Made by a program: the position numbers and the translations under genes
Notes under the pieces: generated by a model
What the model was told of the DNA's origin: nothing
The model's input: the letters and a program-made list of their open reading frames with translations, nothing else
The model's database searches: none
Origin: Bacteroidia bacterium
GTDB taxonomy: Bacteria > Bacteroidota > Bacteroidia > B-17B0 > Aurantibacillaceae
Assembly (NCBI GenBank): GCA_018000995.1
Contig: JAGNIU010000011.1
Span: 1 to 64,000, forward strand
Reading direction: 5' to 3'
DNA length: 64,000 nt
Shown: in pieces, positions 53,892 through 63,850 of the stretch
Numbering within the stretch: the stretch's first letter is position 1
Layout: each line of letters begins with the position of its first letter

Positions 53892-55079
53892 TTATCGGAA
53901 TAACATAAACTCTACCCTTCTGTTTAATTTCCGTCCGGCTTCAGTATCGTTAGTAGTAATTGGTTTTTGACTGCCGAATCCTTTAAAGGTTATCCGCGTT
54001 GGTTCAATTTTTTTCGAGACTAAATAATCTGCAACAGCTTGCGCTCTTTTTTCGGAGAGTGTTTGATTAATGGTTTCACTTCCTTTGTTATCTGTATGTC
54101 CGGAAATTTCAATTTTAAGTAATGATTTATTATTTAAGTAAACTGCTACAGAATCTAACTCTGCAAAAGATGATGGTAATAATTTAGCCTCGCCGGTTTC
54201 AAACAAAACATTATTTAAAATAAGTGGCTTGTCTAATGATATTTCATGAGGATTTGCATTGCCTGCAGAATCAATCGTGGGTGAATTAAAAACTGTTGGT
54301 TTTATTGTGTCTATTTTTTGTTTCACAATAGTATCAAAGTACGCAACATACACAGGCGGTTGTTTTCTTAAACTTACATCATCAATATAATAATAAGCAT
54401 CTCTATCGGTACGCTGATTTATTCTGGTGTGAACACTCTTTGGAGCTTTTACGTTTGTAGCGCCAATGTACCCTTCATCAAAACCTCCAATCAATAAATA
54501 TTGCTCCCCTCCTCTTGCCATATATTCTAAACTTACTTTGTGCCACTCCACAGTATCCGTTCCCACTTCTTCATTTATTTTAATGTAATTAGGTTTTAGT
54601 CCGGTTATATAACCCGAACTTGTATAGGTAACACTTCCTTTTAATAAACAAACACCAATTTGTTCAATGGTAGCACGTGAATAATCCGCTAAGCTTAAAT
54701 AAAAAGTGACATCGTATTTTACACCACCGGTTAAAGGTGCTGTTAATTGAGTAATTAAAAATTCACGGTAATCGTGATGCGAAAATAAATAGAATCCGGC
54801 GTAACATTTTCCGCTATTGGCTTTTTGAATGCCCATTGGGTTATTAGGCACTTGTGATTCAGACTTTGCTTTGTCTTTTTTACTACACTCGCAAAATAAA
54901 TCGGTAGTTCCCATTGTTGGTGCCGACCAAGAGTTATTTGCACCAATAGAAGAAAGAATGAGCGGAATATATTTATTGTGTTCGAAACTGGAATCCGCTA
55001 CAAAATTCTGAGATTTTGCGGATTGCAAAAAGCTTAGAATAAAAACACCACTAAGTAAATGTTTCAGAAAATAGTTCAT
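53892..55079 (-). CDS. OmpA-family outer-membrane protein with N-terminal jelly-roll-like domain
   Basis: A protein of about 395 residues; I start at MNYFLKHLLSGVFILSF (55079), because 45 residues of upstream open frame are not signal-like and overlap a terminator. After the signal comes a beta-rich domain (about 25-250: VADSSFEHNKYIPLI, DVTFYLSLADYSR, YLLIGGFDEGY) of the carbohydrate-binding jelly-roll type. The C-terminal 110 residues are a canonical OmpA peptidoglycan-binding domain (ISGHTDNKGSETINQTLSE, FKGFGSQKPITTN). It should anchor the envelope to the cell wall. Confidence 0.85.
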   Translation of the reverse strand: MNYFLKHLLSGVFILSFLQSAKSQNFVADSSFEHNKYIPLILSSIGANNSWSAPTMGTTDLFCECSKKDKAKSESQVPNNPMGIQKANSGKCYAGFYLFSHHDYREFLITQLTAPLTGGVKYDVTFYLSLADYSRATIEQIGVCLLKGSVTYTSSGYITGLKPNYIKINEEVGTDTVEWHKVSLEYMARGGEQYLLIGGFDEGYIGATNVKAPKSVHTRINQRTDRDAYYYIDDVSLRKQPPVYVAYFDTIVKQKIDTIKPTVFNSPTIDSAGNANPHEISLDKPLILNNVLFETGEAKLLPSSFAELDSVAVYLNNKSLLKIEISGHTDNKGSETINQTLSEKRAQAVADYLVSKKIEPTRITFKGFGSQKPITTNDTEAGRKLNRRVEFMLFR

Positions 55080-55155
55080 TCCGGTTACGATAACGCTAAA
55101 ATTGGTTAGGGTTACAGCCTGAAATAACAAAAAATAAGCGGGATAACAAAATATC

Positions 55156-55188
55156 AAAAAAAAGTCATCAATTAATTGATGACTTTTT
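55156..55188 (-). terminator. Strong terminator downstream of the coiled-coil lipoprotein gene
   Basis: AAAAAGTCATCAATT and its perfect complement form a 15-base stem with almost no loop, about 66 bases past the stop of the gene at 55254. The T/A runs suit either strand, but the minus-strand gene is the likely user. Confidence 0.8.
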
Positions 55189-55253
55189 CGGGAACTATCG
55201 AAACCGTATCCCACTTTGGATTAAATCCTTAATGTCGGTTCATGGTTAATAAT

Positions 55254-56105
55254 TTATAATGAAATCACTAAGTATTTTGAAGCGCTCCAAAATAATTCAG
55301 GATCGTTGATGGTAATACTCTCTACAGTTCTACCATTTTTATTTAAAGAAAATGAACCTGTTGGATGCGTTGTTATAATTTTGATTCCTTTACTATTAAT
55401 AGGGATTGTTGTGGTTTGCAAATAATCGATTTTAGTAAACATATTCATGTCTAAATTATTACTCAATTTAGCTGTTTGTCCAATTCCTAAAAAGCCACCT
55501 TGCTTATCCACTAAGTTCCATTGTTGTAAATCAACAGAAGTTCCAACAATATAATAAGCGGCACGTAATTCACCTGATTTATTCTCGATACTTTGTGATA
55601 ACTGACTATTTCTAATCATTAAGGTGTCAACCACAATTCTAAATTCAGCTACTTCTTCGTTCAGTCCTTTTAATTCTTCATTCAAATTAATTAACTCCAC
55701 ATACTTCATGGTTAATTGATTATTTAAAATGTCGATTGTTTTTTCTAATTCAACATTCTTCTTGTTTGAAGCATTAAATTTACCACGGAGCTCTTTAATT
55801 TTTTTGTTATTAGAGTCCATCAACTTATTAATAGCTTTAATTTCAAGAGCGATTCTTTCCTTCTGAGTTACTTTCAAATCCTTTTTACCGGTGTTCATCA
55901 TAATAACACGTTGGCGGGCTGTTACTGAATCTAAATTACGTTCTACTTCATTAAAGTAGGTGATATATTCATTAACTGTGGTTTCGCTGCTTTCAATCAC
56001 GCCTAAAAGAGAGTCTCTTTGTTGTCGCACTAACTCTTCCTTACTCGTATTCGTGCATGCTAACACTCCAAATGCGGCTATTGCTATAAAAATGTATTTT
56101 TTCAT
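55254..56105 (-). CDS. Coiled-coil lipoprotein (283 aa)
   Basis: The lipobox (AIAAFGVLACTNTSKEEL) is followed by a long coiled coil (about 25-165: heptads such as LEKTIDILNNQL and LINLNEELKGLNEE). A C-terminal beta-rich domain comes next (about 180-283: RAAYYIVGTSVDLQQW, GGFLGIGQTAKLS, HPTGSFSLN, LFWSASKYLVISL). Lipoproteins with this layout are common in Bacteroidota; some are annotated as Cbp1-type adhesins, which I cannot confirm. It is followed by a strong terminator. Confidence 0.78.
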   Translation of the reverse strand: MKKYIFIAIAAFGVLACTNTSKEELVRQQRDSLLGVIESSETTVNEYITYFNEVERNLDSVTARQRVIMMNTGKKDLKVTQKERIALEIKAINKLMDSNNKKIKELRGKFNASNKKNVELEKTIDILNNQLTMKYVELINLNEELKGLNEEVAEFRIVVDTLMIRNSQLSQSIENKSGELRAAYYIVGTSVDLQQWNLVDKQGGFLGIGQTAKLSNNLDMNMFTKIDYLQTTTIPINSKGIKIITTHPTGSFSLNKNGRTVESITINDPELFWSASKYLVISL

Positions 56106-56270
56106 GATATTTATTTGTTTGTTTTAAGTTTAATTAATTAAATACAAAGTAGCAGATATTGAAACCCGCGAGTGTTACAGCATTAACAGAAAAACTTACA
56201 TAGTTCTCACTTTTTCTATTGCAAGTAAGAATGAGAATGTTTATTTTTATCTCATTCAAACCCATATTAT

Positions 56271-56747
56271 ATGTCAGCACTAAAAAACATAACACTTACT
56301 CTGGTAATTTTCTTATCCTTAAACACAATAGCTCAAAACAAACGTTTTGTTGAGGAAGTAGCTCTATATCATTTAGACAGTTTAACAAGAAGCAATGCCG
56401 ATTTTAAATTGGTTCAATATTATACCAAAGGATTTTTAGTGGCCGCCAAAACTGGTATAAAAGATACCGCTGCGGATTTTAAAATTAAAAGGAATACCAA
56501 TATGGCTTCCATTCATAAAGATTTAGTCATAATAGAAAAAGAAAAACTAATTAATTTTCCATTTACCGAAGCCAAACAAAAAAATAAAAATTACACCACA
56601 CTTAATATTTATCACTACTTAAAAATCGGCGATAATTATTTTGTGTTTTTTGATATTCAACGTCAGTTTGATGGTCATAATATTTTATTGGTAATGAATT
56701 CGAAAGGCGATTTAATCCGCTATAAGCTTGAAGCTTATAAGAATTAA
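56271..56747 (+). CDS. Exported hypothetical protein (158 aa)
   Basis: The signal peptide (MSALKNITLTLVIFLSLNTIAQ) is followed by about 135 residues without cysteine; VEEVALYHLDSLTRSNADFK and NYFVFFDIQRQFDGHNILLV suggest a small alpha-beta domain. I do not recognise a family. It lies 24 bases before the MFS carrier gene. Confidence 0.65.
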   Translation: MSALKNITLTLVIFLSLNTIAQNKRFVEEVALYHLDSLTRSNADFKLVQYYTKGFLVAAKTGIKDTAADFKIKRNTNMASIHKDLVIIEKEKLINFPFTEAKQKNKNYTTLNIYHYLKIGDNYFVFFDIQRQFDGHNILLVMNSKGDLIRYKLEAYKN

Positions 56748-56771
56748 TTCCTGCCCTAACACAACACCGTC

Positions 56772-57989
56772 TTGAAATACATAACACGTACTATTTGGAT
56801 TTTATCGTTGGTTAGTTTATTCGCTGATGTGGCTAGCGAAATGCTTTACCCTGTTATGCCTATTTATTTAAAGACAATTGGTTTTTCGGTTGTACTTATT
56901 GGTGTACTCGAAGGTGTAGCTGAAGCGGTGGCCGGATTAAGTAAAGGTTATTTCGGAAAACTTTCTGATACCACAGGAAAACGAACTCCATTCATTCAAC
57001 TCGGATATTTATTAAGCGCTATATCAAGACCCATGATGGTGGCGTTTGTTTATCCTCTCTGGATTTTTTCTGCAAGAACACTCGATCGTTTTGGGAAAGG
57101 TTTAAGAACAGGCGCCAGAGACGCCATGTTATCAGATGAAGCGACTCAAAAAACAAAAGGAAAAGTATTTGGCTTTCATCGCTCAATGGACACTTTCGGT
57201 GCTGTATTAGGACCATCACTAGCTCTACTTTATTTGTATTATTTCCCTGAAGATTATAAAACACTTTTTTTAGTAGCTTTCATTCCCGGTCTAATTGCTT
57301 TTTTTTCAACTCTATTAATAAAAGACAAAAAAACAATTGACCAGAAACCAAAACATAAGGTTACTTTCTTTTCCTTTATTAAGTATTGGAAACAAAGTCC
57401 GGCTATGTACCGCAAATTAGTTATTGGCCTTTTAGTTTTCACCCTCTTCAATAGTTCGGATGTTTTTCTTTTATTAAAAGCTAAGCAGTCAGGCTTTGAC
57501 GATACAACCATAATTGGTATGTACATTTTTTATAATCTTATTTATGCTTTGTTTGCTTTTCCTATTGGGATTTTGGCGGATGGCATCGGACTAAAAACTA
57601 TTTTTATTACCGGATTGGGTTTATTTGCATTAGTGTATTTTGGAATGGCTTTTAACACCAATAAATATTTATTCTTCGCTTTGTTTTTTGTGTATGGTCT
57701 TTTTTCAGCCGCCACCGAAGGAATTTCCAAAGCGTGGATATCCAACATCACACCTAAAAAAGATACAGCCACAGCTATCGGCACTTTTACAGGATTCCAA
57801 AGTATATGTGCCATGCTAGCAAGTTCACTCACCGGTTTGATTTGGTTTTATTTTGATGCAGCAACTGCCTTCATTGCAACGGCAATTGTCACTGTATTGG
57901 TCATGTTTTATTTAATGACCATTGCTAAACCTCCAACAACAACCGTTGAAGTTATAGAAGCTGAGAATAAACCCGTCATCAAAGGCTAA
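56772..57989 (+). CDS. MFS transporter
   Basis: A 405-residue major facilitator with 12 predicted helices. The loop after helix 2 has the MFS signature (SKGYFGKLSDTTGKR), and RTLDRFGKGLRTGARDAMLSD resembles the conserved block of multidrug or nickel/cobalt-type efflux carriers in this subgroup. The start is a TTG at 56772 (LKYITRTIWILSLVSLFAD). The substrate is unknown. RsmH follows after 17 bases, so they may be co-transcribed. Confidence 0.9.
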   Translation: MKYITRTIWILSLVSLFADVASEMLYPVMPIYLKTIGFSVVLIGVLEGVAEAVAGLSKGYFGKLSDTTGKRTPFIQLGYLLSAISRPMMVAFVYPLWIFSARTLDRFGKGLRTGARDAMLSDEATQKTKGKVFGFHRSMDTFGAVLGPSLALLYLYYFPEDYKTLFLVAFIPGLIAFFSTLLIKDKKTIDQKPKHKVTFFSFIKYWKQSPAMYRKLVIGLLVFTLFNSSDVFLLLKAKQSGFDDTTIIGMYIFYNLIYALFAFPIGILADGIGLKTIFITGLGLFALVYFGMAFNTNKYLFFALFFVYGLFSAATEGISKAWISNITPKKDTATAIGTFTGFQSICAMLASSLTGLIWFYFDAATAFIATAIVTVLVMFYLMTIAKPPTTTVEVIEAENKPVIKG

Positions 57990-58006
57990 ATTGTTACCTT
58001 TACGGA

Positions 58007-59056
58007 ATGGAAGAGCAGGGACCAAAAAAACCACGACGCGTACGTTATAAAGGCACACACCCAAAAGCGTTTAAAGAAAAATACAAAGAACTAAATCCCG
58101 AACAATACGCGGCGGATATTGAAAAGGTTATTCAACAAGGCAAGACCCCTGCAGGTATGCATCGTTCTATTGCAGTAAAAGAAATATTAGATTTTCTGAA
58201 AATAAAAAAAGGACAAGTTGGATTAGACGCCACTCTTGGTTACGGCGGACATTCTCTTGAAATATTAAAACTTTTAGGTCCCAAAGGGAAACTATTTGCT
58301 ACTGATGTTGATCCCTTTGAATTACCAAGAACAAAAGAACGCTTAGCGGCTTTAGGTTACGGAGAAGATGTTTTAGCTATACGTCAAATGAATTTTGCAG
58401 GTATAGATCAAATTGTAGCAGAGGCTGGTCCGTTAAATTTCGTTTTAGCTGATCTTGGCGTTTCTTCTATGCAAATCGATAATCCGGATAGAGGATTTTC
58501 TTTTAAGATTGATGGTCCGTTAGACCTTAGATTAAATCCGAAAAAAGGAAAATCAGCGGCGGCATTTTTAAAAACACTCTCTGTAGAAGAGTTGGGGGAA
58601 TTACTTCTTGAATATTCCGACGAACCTTATTACAAACATATTGCTAAAATGGTTACTGATAAATTAGCTAAAGGGATGATTATTGCTACTACAAAAGACC
58701 TCCAAGAAGTAATTACAGAAGCCTTAGATCAAGTGCCAAAGAATATTACAAAAGACGAAATAAAAAAATCTTGTCAACGCACCTTTCAGGCATTACGCAT
58801 TGCAGTGAATGATGAATTTGGAGTATTAGAAAAATTTTTAGAGAAATTGCCCGATGCCTTAGCACCGGGTGGAAGAGTTGCTATACTTTCTTTTCATTCG
58901 GGTGAAGACCGCCGCGTAAAAAAATCATTTCAATATTTTTTCCGTGAAGGCATATTTAAAGAAATAGCACCCGACCCTATTCGTCCAACTGCCGAAGAAT
59001 GTAATGCGAATCCAAGAGCTAAGTCTGCTAAATTGCGTTGGGCTATAAAAGCATAA
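58007..59056 (+). CDS. rsmH: RsmH/MraW-family SAM methyltransferase, N-terminally extended paralogue
   Basis: A 349-residue SAM-dependent enzyme with the RsmH core: VGLDATLGYGGHSLEILK (SAM site), VLADLGVSSMQIDNPDRGFS, GPLDLRLNP, and LSFHSGEDRRVKKSF. Canonical RsmH methylates N4 of C1402 in 16S rRNA and is usually in the division (mra/mur) cluster. This copy has a basic extension of about 45 residues (RRVRYKGTHPKAFKEKYKELNP) and sits between an MFS carrier and a P-type ATPase. It may be a second, differently targeted enzyme; a canonical copy elsewhere cannot be checked from this window. Confidence 0.85.
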   Translation: MEEQGPKKPRRVRYKGTHPKAFKEKYKELNPEQYAADIEKVIQQGKTPAGMHRSIAVKEILDFLKIKKGQVGLDATLGYGGHSLEILKLLGPKGKLFATDVDPFELPRTKERLAALGYGEDVLAIRQMNFAGIDQIVAEAGPLNFVLADLGVSSMQIDNPDRGFSFKIDGPLDLRLNPKKGKSAAAFLKTLSVEELGELLLEYSDEPYYKHIAKMVTDKLAKGMIIATTKDLQEVITEALDQVPKNITKDEIKKSCQRTFQALRIAVNDEFGVLEKFLEKLPDALAPGGRVAILSFHSGEDRRVKKSFQYFFREGIFKEIAPDPIRPTAEECNANPRAKSAKLRWAIKA

Positions 59057-59137
59057 GTAAGTTTATTAAAAGTGACAAACATCAACTTACCGTGTGATAA
59101 CAAACATCAGTAACTTAAACCAATTATTAGTAAATTA

Positions 59138-61642
59138 ATGTTTCTCATGTTAAAAGGATTAAGTAACATAGAAGTCAGTGAAAAACTGAAACAACACGGT
59201 TTCAACGAATTGCCCTCATCAAAATCGAAAAACCTTTGGCGCATTGCTTTTGAAGTAATAAAAGAGCCCATGTTTATTTTATTGATTAGCTGTGGGGCAC
59301 TCTATATGTTATTGGGAGATTATAAAGAAGGAGGGATTTTATTATCCACCATTTTCATAATTATTTTCATAACCTTTTATCAATATCAAAAAACCGAAAA
59401 AGCTTTAGAAGCTTTGAAAAATCTTTCGTCGCCAAGAGCATTGGTTATAAGAGATGGAAAAGAAATTCGCATTGCGGGACGAGAAGTTGTTCCGGGTGAT
59501 GTAATGATTTTACACGAGGGCGACCGTGTTCCTGCCGATGCAAAAGTATTAGAAGCAATTAATCTTACCGTTGATGAGTCGCTTTTAACAGGGGAATCGC
59601 TTGCCGTTAACAAAGTTGTTCAGGAAGATGAGAGTAATACGCACGGTTTATTATTCAGCGGAACATTAGTTGTACAAGGAAAAGGCTTTGCAGTAGTAAC
59701 TTCAACAGGCATTCATACTGAATTCGGAAAAATTGGAAGCTCGCTACAAACAATAGAAGAAGACGAAACGCGCCTGCAAAAAGAAATGAAAGTTCTGATA
59801 AGAAATCTTTTTATTATTGGCGGAATCATTAGTGTTGGAACAGTCCTTGCTTTTTATTTTACGAGAGGAAACTTTATTTCATCCCTCTTAAATGGATTGG
59901 CTGCTGCCATGGCTATTTTACCGGAGGAATTCCCCGTTGTATTAACTGTGTTTTTAGCATTAGGTGCGTGGCGATTATCAAAAAAGAATGTTTTAACAAG
60001 AAGACCATCAGCTATTGAAACTTTAGGCTCAGCCACAATTTTATGTAGCGATAAAACAGGAACTATCACCCAAAACAAAATGGAGATTGCTGTTTTATAT
60101 AACGGTAAAGATTTATTTAAGAGTTCTGATTTTCTCAAACAAAAAAATCAACTCAGTCATTTAATACTTACAGCCCATCGCGCCTCACAAAAAGATTCGA
60201 TTGACCCGATGGAGAAAGCTATCAGCAAAACGCATGCTGATGTTGCAGAAGAAAATATTTCAAATCATAAACTCCTTAAAGAGTATGCTTTGAGTCGCGA
60301 ATTATTGGCTATGACCCGCGTGGTTGAAGATTTGGAAAAAGTAATTACTGTTTCAACTAAAGGCGCACCTGAAACCATTTTCAAATTATGTAAACTAAAC
60401 GAACAAGACACTGCAAAACATTTAGCTGCCGTTAAACAAATGGCTGAGCAAGGTTACAGAGTTATAGGTGTGGCAGACAGTTCCCATAAAAACAATTCAC
60501 TACCCGATTCGCAAACCGGTTTTGAATTTAATTTTTTAGGATTAATTGGTTTAGAAGACCCTATTCGTCCCGAAATTCCCCAAGCCATTAAAGAATGTGA
60601 TGAAGCAGGCATAAAAGTAATTATGATAACGGGTGATTTTCCGGCCACAGCTAAAAGCATCGCCATGCAAATTGGTTTAGATCCGAAAAAGGAAATCATG
60701 ACAGGAGATGAATTAAAAAAATTAAGTGATGAAGAATTAAGAAAAAAAATACTTCAGATTAATATTTTCGCTCGTGTAATTCCGGAACAAAAATTACGTA
60801 TTGTAGAAGCTCTAAAAGCAAACAATGAAATTGTAGCTATGACAGGCGATGGCGTGAACGATGCGCCTGCTTTAAAAGCTTCTAACATTGGAATCGCTAT
60901 GGGGAATAAGGGAACGGATGTGGCAAGGGAAGCTTCTTCATTGGTATTATTGGATGACAATTTCGCTTCTATAGTTTCTGCAATTCGTTCGGGAAGAAGA
61001 ATCTTTGATAATCTGCAAAAGGCGATGTCGTATATTATTGCCATTCATATTCCAATAATAGGATTAACCTTATTACCCGCATTCATTACTTCGCTCCCAT
61101 TATTATTAATGCCATTGCACATTGTGTTTATGGAATTAATTATTGATCCGGTTTGTTCAATTGTATTTGAATCGGAGCAGGAAGAAAAGGGAATTATGAA
61201 AAGATTGCCAAGAGATCCGAACGAACAATTTTTTGGTGGTAAAAAAATAATCTCAAGTGTATTGCAAGGTTTATTGTTATTAGCAATTGTTGTTTCAGTT
61301 TATTTTCTTTCGGTTAGTGAAGGTCATACCGACGGAGAAGTAAGAGCCATTGCCTTCTGCTCACTTATTTTAGGGAATATTTTTCTTATCCTTTCCAACC
61401 TTTCAAAAACCAGAAGTTTTATATCTGTATTAATGGAGAAAAACTTAGCCGTGTTATTAATTGTACCTGCAACATTAGCCATGTTGTTATTGATTATTTC
61501 TGTCCCTTCTTTACAACAAGTGTTTAGTTTTGAATTTCCGGGCTACCAACATTTCATCCCTTCCTTAATAGGCGCAGGAAGTTTAGTGTTGATTCTTGAA
61601 ACCATTAAGTATTTTAAGTACAGGAAAAATACAGCGGTTTAA
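59138..61642 (+). CDS. P-type cation-transporting ATPase (P2/P3-like)
   Basis: An 834-residue cation pump with ten helices. It has TGES in [10 protein letters not shown], the phosphorylated Asp305 in [14 protein letters not shown] in the nucleotide domain, and [22 protein letters not shown]. Helix 4 reads [20 protein letters not shown], where the PEEFP replaces the PEGLP of standard Ca2+ pumps; this group is common in bacteria and its ion is unsettled. The N-terminus begins directly with the actuator-linked [15 protein letters not shown]. Its stop overlaps that of ribBA by four bases (convergent). Confidence 0.9.
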   Translation: MFLMLKGLSNIEVSEKLKQHGFNELPSSKSKNLWRIAFEVIKEPMFILLISCGALYMLLGDYKEGGILLSTIFIIIFITFYQYQKTEKALEALKNLSSPRALVIRDGKEIRIAGREVVPGDVMILHEGDRVPADAKVLEAINLTVDESLLTGESLAVNKVVQEDESNTHGLLFSGTLVVQGKGFAVVTSTGIHTEFGKIGSSLQTIEEDETRLQKEMKVLIRNLFIIGGIISVGTVLAFYFTRGNFISSLLNGLAAAMAILPEEFPVVLTVFLALGAWRLSKKNVLTRRPSAIETLGSATILCSDKTGTITQNKMEIAVLYNGKDLFKSSDFLKQKNQLSHLILTAHRASQKDSIDPMEKAISKTHADVAEENISNHKLLKEYALSRELLAMTRVVEDLEKVITVSTKGAPETIFKLCKLNEQDTAKHLAAVKQMAEQGYRVIGVADSSHKNNSLPDSQTGFEFNFLGLIGLEDPIRPEIPQAIKECDEAGIKVIMITGDFPATAKSIAMQIGLDPKKEIMTGDELKKLSDEELRKKILQINIFARVIPEQKLRIVEALKANNEIVAMTGDGVNDAPALKASNIGIAMGNKGTDVAREASSLVLLDDNFASIVSAIRSGRRIFDNLQKAMSYIIAIHIPIIGLTLLPAFITSLPLLLMPLHIVFMELIIDPVCSIVFESEQEEKGIMKRLPRDPNEQFFGGKKIISSVLQGLLLLAIVVSVYFLSVSEGHTDGEVRAIAFCSLILGNIFLILSNLSKTRSFISVLMEKNLAVLLIVPATLAMLLLIISVPSLQQVFSFEFPGYQHFIPSLIGAGSLVLILETIKYFKYRKNTAV

Positions 61643-62844
61643 AAACTATGTCCCATTTTCTCCTTTTTGGTTTGGAGATATTTTACGTTGTGAGGATTGG
61701 GAGTAATAATGATTGGAACATTATCTACAATCTCTAAACCATAACCAATTAAACCGGCACGCTTTTTAGGATTGTTAGTCATTAATTTTATTTTTGTTAC
61801 ACCAAGGTCACGTATAATTTGTGCGCCAATTCCATAATCGCGTTCATCCATTTTAAAACCAAGTTCTAAATTAGCTTCAACCGTATCGCGGCCTTTCTCT
61901 TGTAATTTGTAAGCTTTTAATTTATTTAATAAGCCAATGCCTCTTCCCTCTTGATTCATGTAAACGATAACACCTTTTCCTTCTTTCTCAATCATTTCCA
62001 TAGCGGCATGTAATTGCGGACCGCAATCGCAACGACAGCTACCAAATACGTCGCCTGTTACACAAGATGAATGCACGCGTACTAAAACCGATTCATCTTC
62101 CTTCCACTCCCCTTTTACTAAAGCCATGTGCTCTTCACCGTTAGTGCTTACTTTATAAGCCACTAATTTAAAATCGCCCCAATTGGTTGGCATGTTTACT
62201 TCTACTTGTCGCTCAACAATTGTTTCTTTTGCTAAACGGTAAGAGATTAAATCTTTTATAGAAACTATTTTCAAATTAAACTTCTCTGCAATCTTCATTA
62301 AATCCGGTAAGCGCGCCATCGTACCATCTTCATTCATAATCTCCACCAATGCACCACAAGGCTCAAAACCTGCCATCACAGCTAAATCTATTGTAGCTTC
62401 AGTATGTCCGGTACGACGTAACACGCCGCCTGTTTTTGCAATGAGTGGAAATATATGTCCCGGTCTTCCAAAATCGGAAGGCTTCATTTGTGGATTGATT
62501 AATGCTTGAATTGTTTTAGCTCTGTCTTGCGCAGAAATTCCGGTAGTACAACCGTGTCCTAATAAATCCACAGAGACTGTAAACGCTGTTTCGTGAGAGG
62601 CTGTATTTTTACTCACCATTAAATTTAATTCGAGTTCCTTTGCCTTTTCTTCAGTAATAGAAGCGCAAATTAAACCACGGCCATGCGTTGCCATAAAGTT
62701 GATTACTTCAGGTGTAACATTACGGGCCGCTGTTAAAAAATCGCCCTCGTTCTCGCGGTCTTCATCATCAACAACAATAATTACCTTTCCGTTTTTAAGG
62801 TCAGTAATAGCCTCTTCAATAGTATTCAACTTAATCTCGCTCAT
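61639..62844 (-). CDS. ribBA: Bifunctional DHBP synthase / GTP cyclohydrolase II
   Basis: A 401-residue riboflavin synthesis enzyme making both the four-carbon unit and the pyrimidine from GTP. The N-terminal DHBP synthase half has [28 protein letters not shown] and [14 protein letters not shown]. The C-terminal cyclohydrolase half has [20 protein letters not shown] (zinc cysteines) and [13 protein letters not shown]. No FMN riboswitch is visible in the 108-base gap upstream, which instead holds an inverted repeat with promoter boxes. Other rib genes are not in the window. Confidence 0.97.
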   Translation of the reverse strand: MSEIKLNTIEEAITDLKNGKVIIVVDDEDRENEGDFLTAARNVTPEVINFMATHGRGLICASITEEKAKELELNLMVSKNTASHETAFTVSVDLLGHGCTTGISAQDRAKTIQALINPQMKPSDFGRPGHIFPLIAKTGGVLRRTGHTEATIDLAVMAGFEPCGALVEIMNEDGTMARLPDLMKIAEKFNLKIVSIKDLISYRLAKETIVERQVEVNMPTNWGDFKLVAYKVSTNGEEHMALVKGEWKEDESVLVRVHSSCVTGDVFGSCRCDCGPQLHAAMEMIEKEGKGVIVYMNQEGRGIGLLNKLKAYKLQEKGRDTVEANLELGFKMDERDYGIGAQIIRDLGVTKIKLMTNNPKKRAGLIGYGLEIVDNVPIIITPNPHNVKYLQTKKEKMGHSF

Positions 62845-62899
62845 AGTGTAAACCGTGTAGGATTTTTTAGTGAATTTATATCGTCTAAATCCAACAAGG

Positions 62900-62947
62900 C
62901 AAAGGTAAGAATTTTCGCTTATTTAAGGGAGTAATATCTTACCTTTG
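62900..62947. promoter_or_regulatory. Perfect inverted repeat containing both divergent -7 boxes (ribBA / NUDIX)
   Basis: CAAAGGTAAGA (62900-62910) and TCTTACCTTTG (62937-62947) are perfect 11-base complements, 26 bases apart. Each contains TACCTTTG, a match to TAnnTTTG, pointing outward: minus strand for ribBA, plus strand for the NUDIX gene. The site could be a two-way promoter with an operator-like repeat. The plus-strand ATG lies five bases from its box. Confidence 0.55.
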
Positions 62948-62952
62948 TAACT

Positions 62953-63585
62953 ATGGAAACCACCTTTTTATCTAAGCTAAAACAGCAATTAAAGCTGCCT
63001 TTGCCGGGTACAGAGGTGCAATTTGAAATGGCGCACGTTAACCGTGAGAACATGCGGCACGAAGATCTTAATCCCGAACATTACAAAAGCAGTGCGGTTC
63101 TGATATTACTGGTTAAACGCAATAATGGTTTCTTTATTCCGCTTATTGAACGCCATATTTACAAAGGGGTGCATAGCGGACAAATAAGCTTGCCTGGTGG
63201 TAAGTTTGACGAGAGTGATATTACACTTGAGAAAACTGCGTTACGTGAATGTCATGAAGAAATTGGGATACAAAACAACATTGAAGTTCTTGGACAACTC
63301 ACTCCAATTTATATTCCGGTAAGTAAATTTATGGTAACACCATTTGTTGCAGTTTTAAATGAAGAGGATGCGACCTACATACTTAACGTGAATGAAGTTC
63401 AGAATGTAATTGAGTTTACTGTAGATGATTTGAGATCACCTCACATAGTAAAACAAACAACTGTTGAACCTACAGCAGGTATTAAATTAAAAACCCCGTA
63501 TTTTGACATACAGGGTAAAATTGTTTGGGGTGCGACAGCAATGATCTTAAATGAATTCAAATATCTCCTTTTAGAAATGCAATAA
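62953..63585 (+). CDS. NUDIX hydrolase, probable CoA pyrophosphatase (NudL-like)
   Basis: A 210-residue NUDIX protein of the CoA pyrophosphatase group. The NUDIX box lies at GGKFDESDI and ALRECHEEIGI. It is preceded by the group-specific SGQISLPGG and followed by LGQLTPIYIPVSKFMVTPFV, which distinguish the CoA-diphosphatase (UPF0035) subgroup. It would cleave CoA to phosphopantetheine and 3',5'-ADP. It lies divergently from ribBA. Its 3' end overlaps the small minus-strand membrane gene by 29 bases. Confidence 0.88.
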   Translation: METTFLSKLKQQLKLPLPGTEVQFEMAHVNRENMRHEDLNPEHYKSSAVLILLVKRNNGFFIPLIERHIYKGVHSGQISLPGGKFDESDITLEKTALRECHEEIGIQNNIEVLGQLTPIYIPVSKFMVTPFVAVLNEEDATYILNVNEVQNVIEFTVDDLRSPHIVKQTTVEPTAGIKLKTPYFDIQGKIVWGATAMILNEFKYLLLEMQ

Positions 63586-63820
63586 AGTCCAGTATAAATT
63601 GAATTTTCTTTATTCCAATCCAAATTAACTTAACAATGCCATAAAAAAAAGAGTAAACTAAAAATAACACAAAAGACATAGTTAGAAGCTCGGAAACTAC
63701 TGTACCAAGGCCATGAGCCGCATAATATCCAGGAGAATCGTTACGATCAGCATAAGCTATCAGAATAGTTAAAAGTAAACATGCAGCATAAACGGCAAAA
63801 ACTTTTTTAAACTTATTCAT
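63557..63820 (-). CDS. Small membrane protein (87 aa)
   Basis: An 87-residue protein with two clear helices (VFAVYAACLLLTILIAY and LTMSFVLFLVYSFFYGIVKLIW) and a basic C-terminus. No family recognised. It overlaps the end of the NUDIX gene on the opposite strand by 29 bases, and the partial gene at 63851 ends 31 bases upstream, so it may belong to that operon. Confidence 0.55.
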   Translation of the reverse strand: MNKFKKVFAVYAACLLLTILIAYADRNDSPGYYAAHGLGTVVSELLTMSFVLFLVYSFFYGIVKLIWIGIKKIQFILDFIAFLKGDI

Positions 63821-63850
63821 CTTTTGGAAAAATTAAAAATTCAGGAAGTA

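Noticed and set aside
62845-62952. FMN riboswitch upstream of ribBA
   Set aside because: The gap is about 108 bases and shows none of the conserved RFN sequence blocks; the inverted repeat explains the visible structure.
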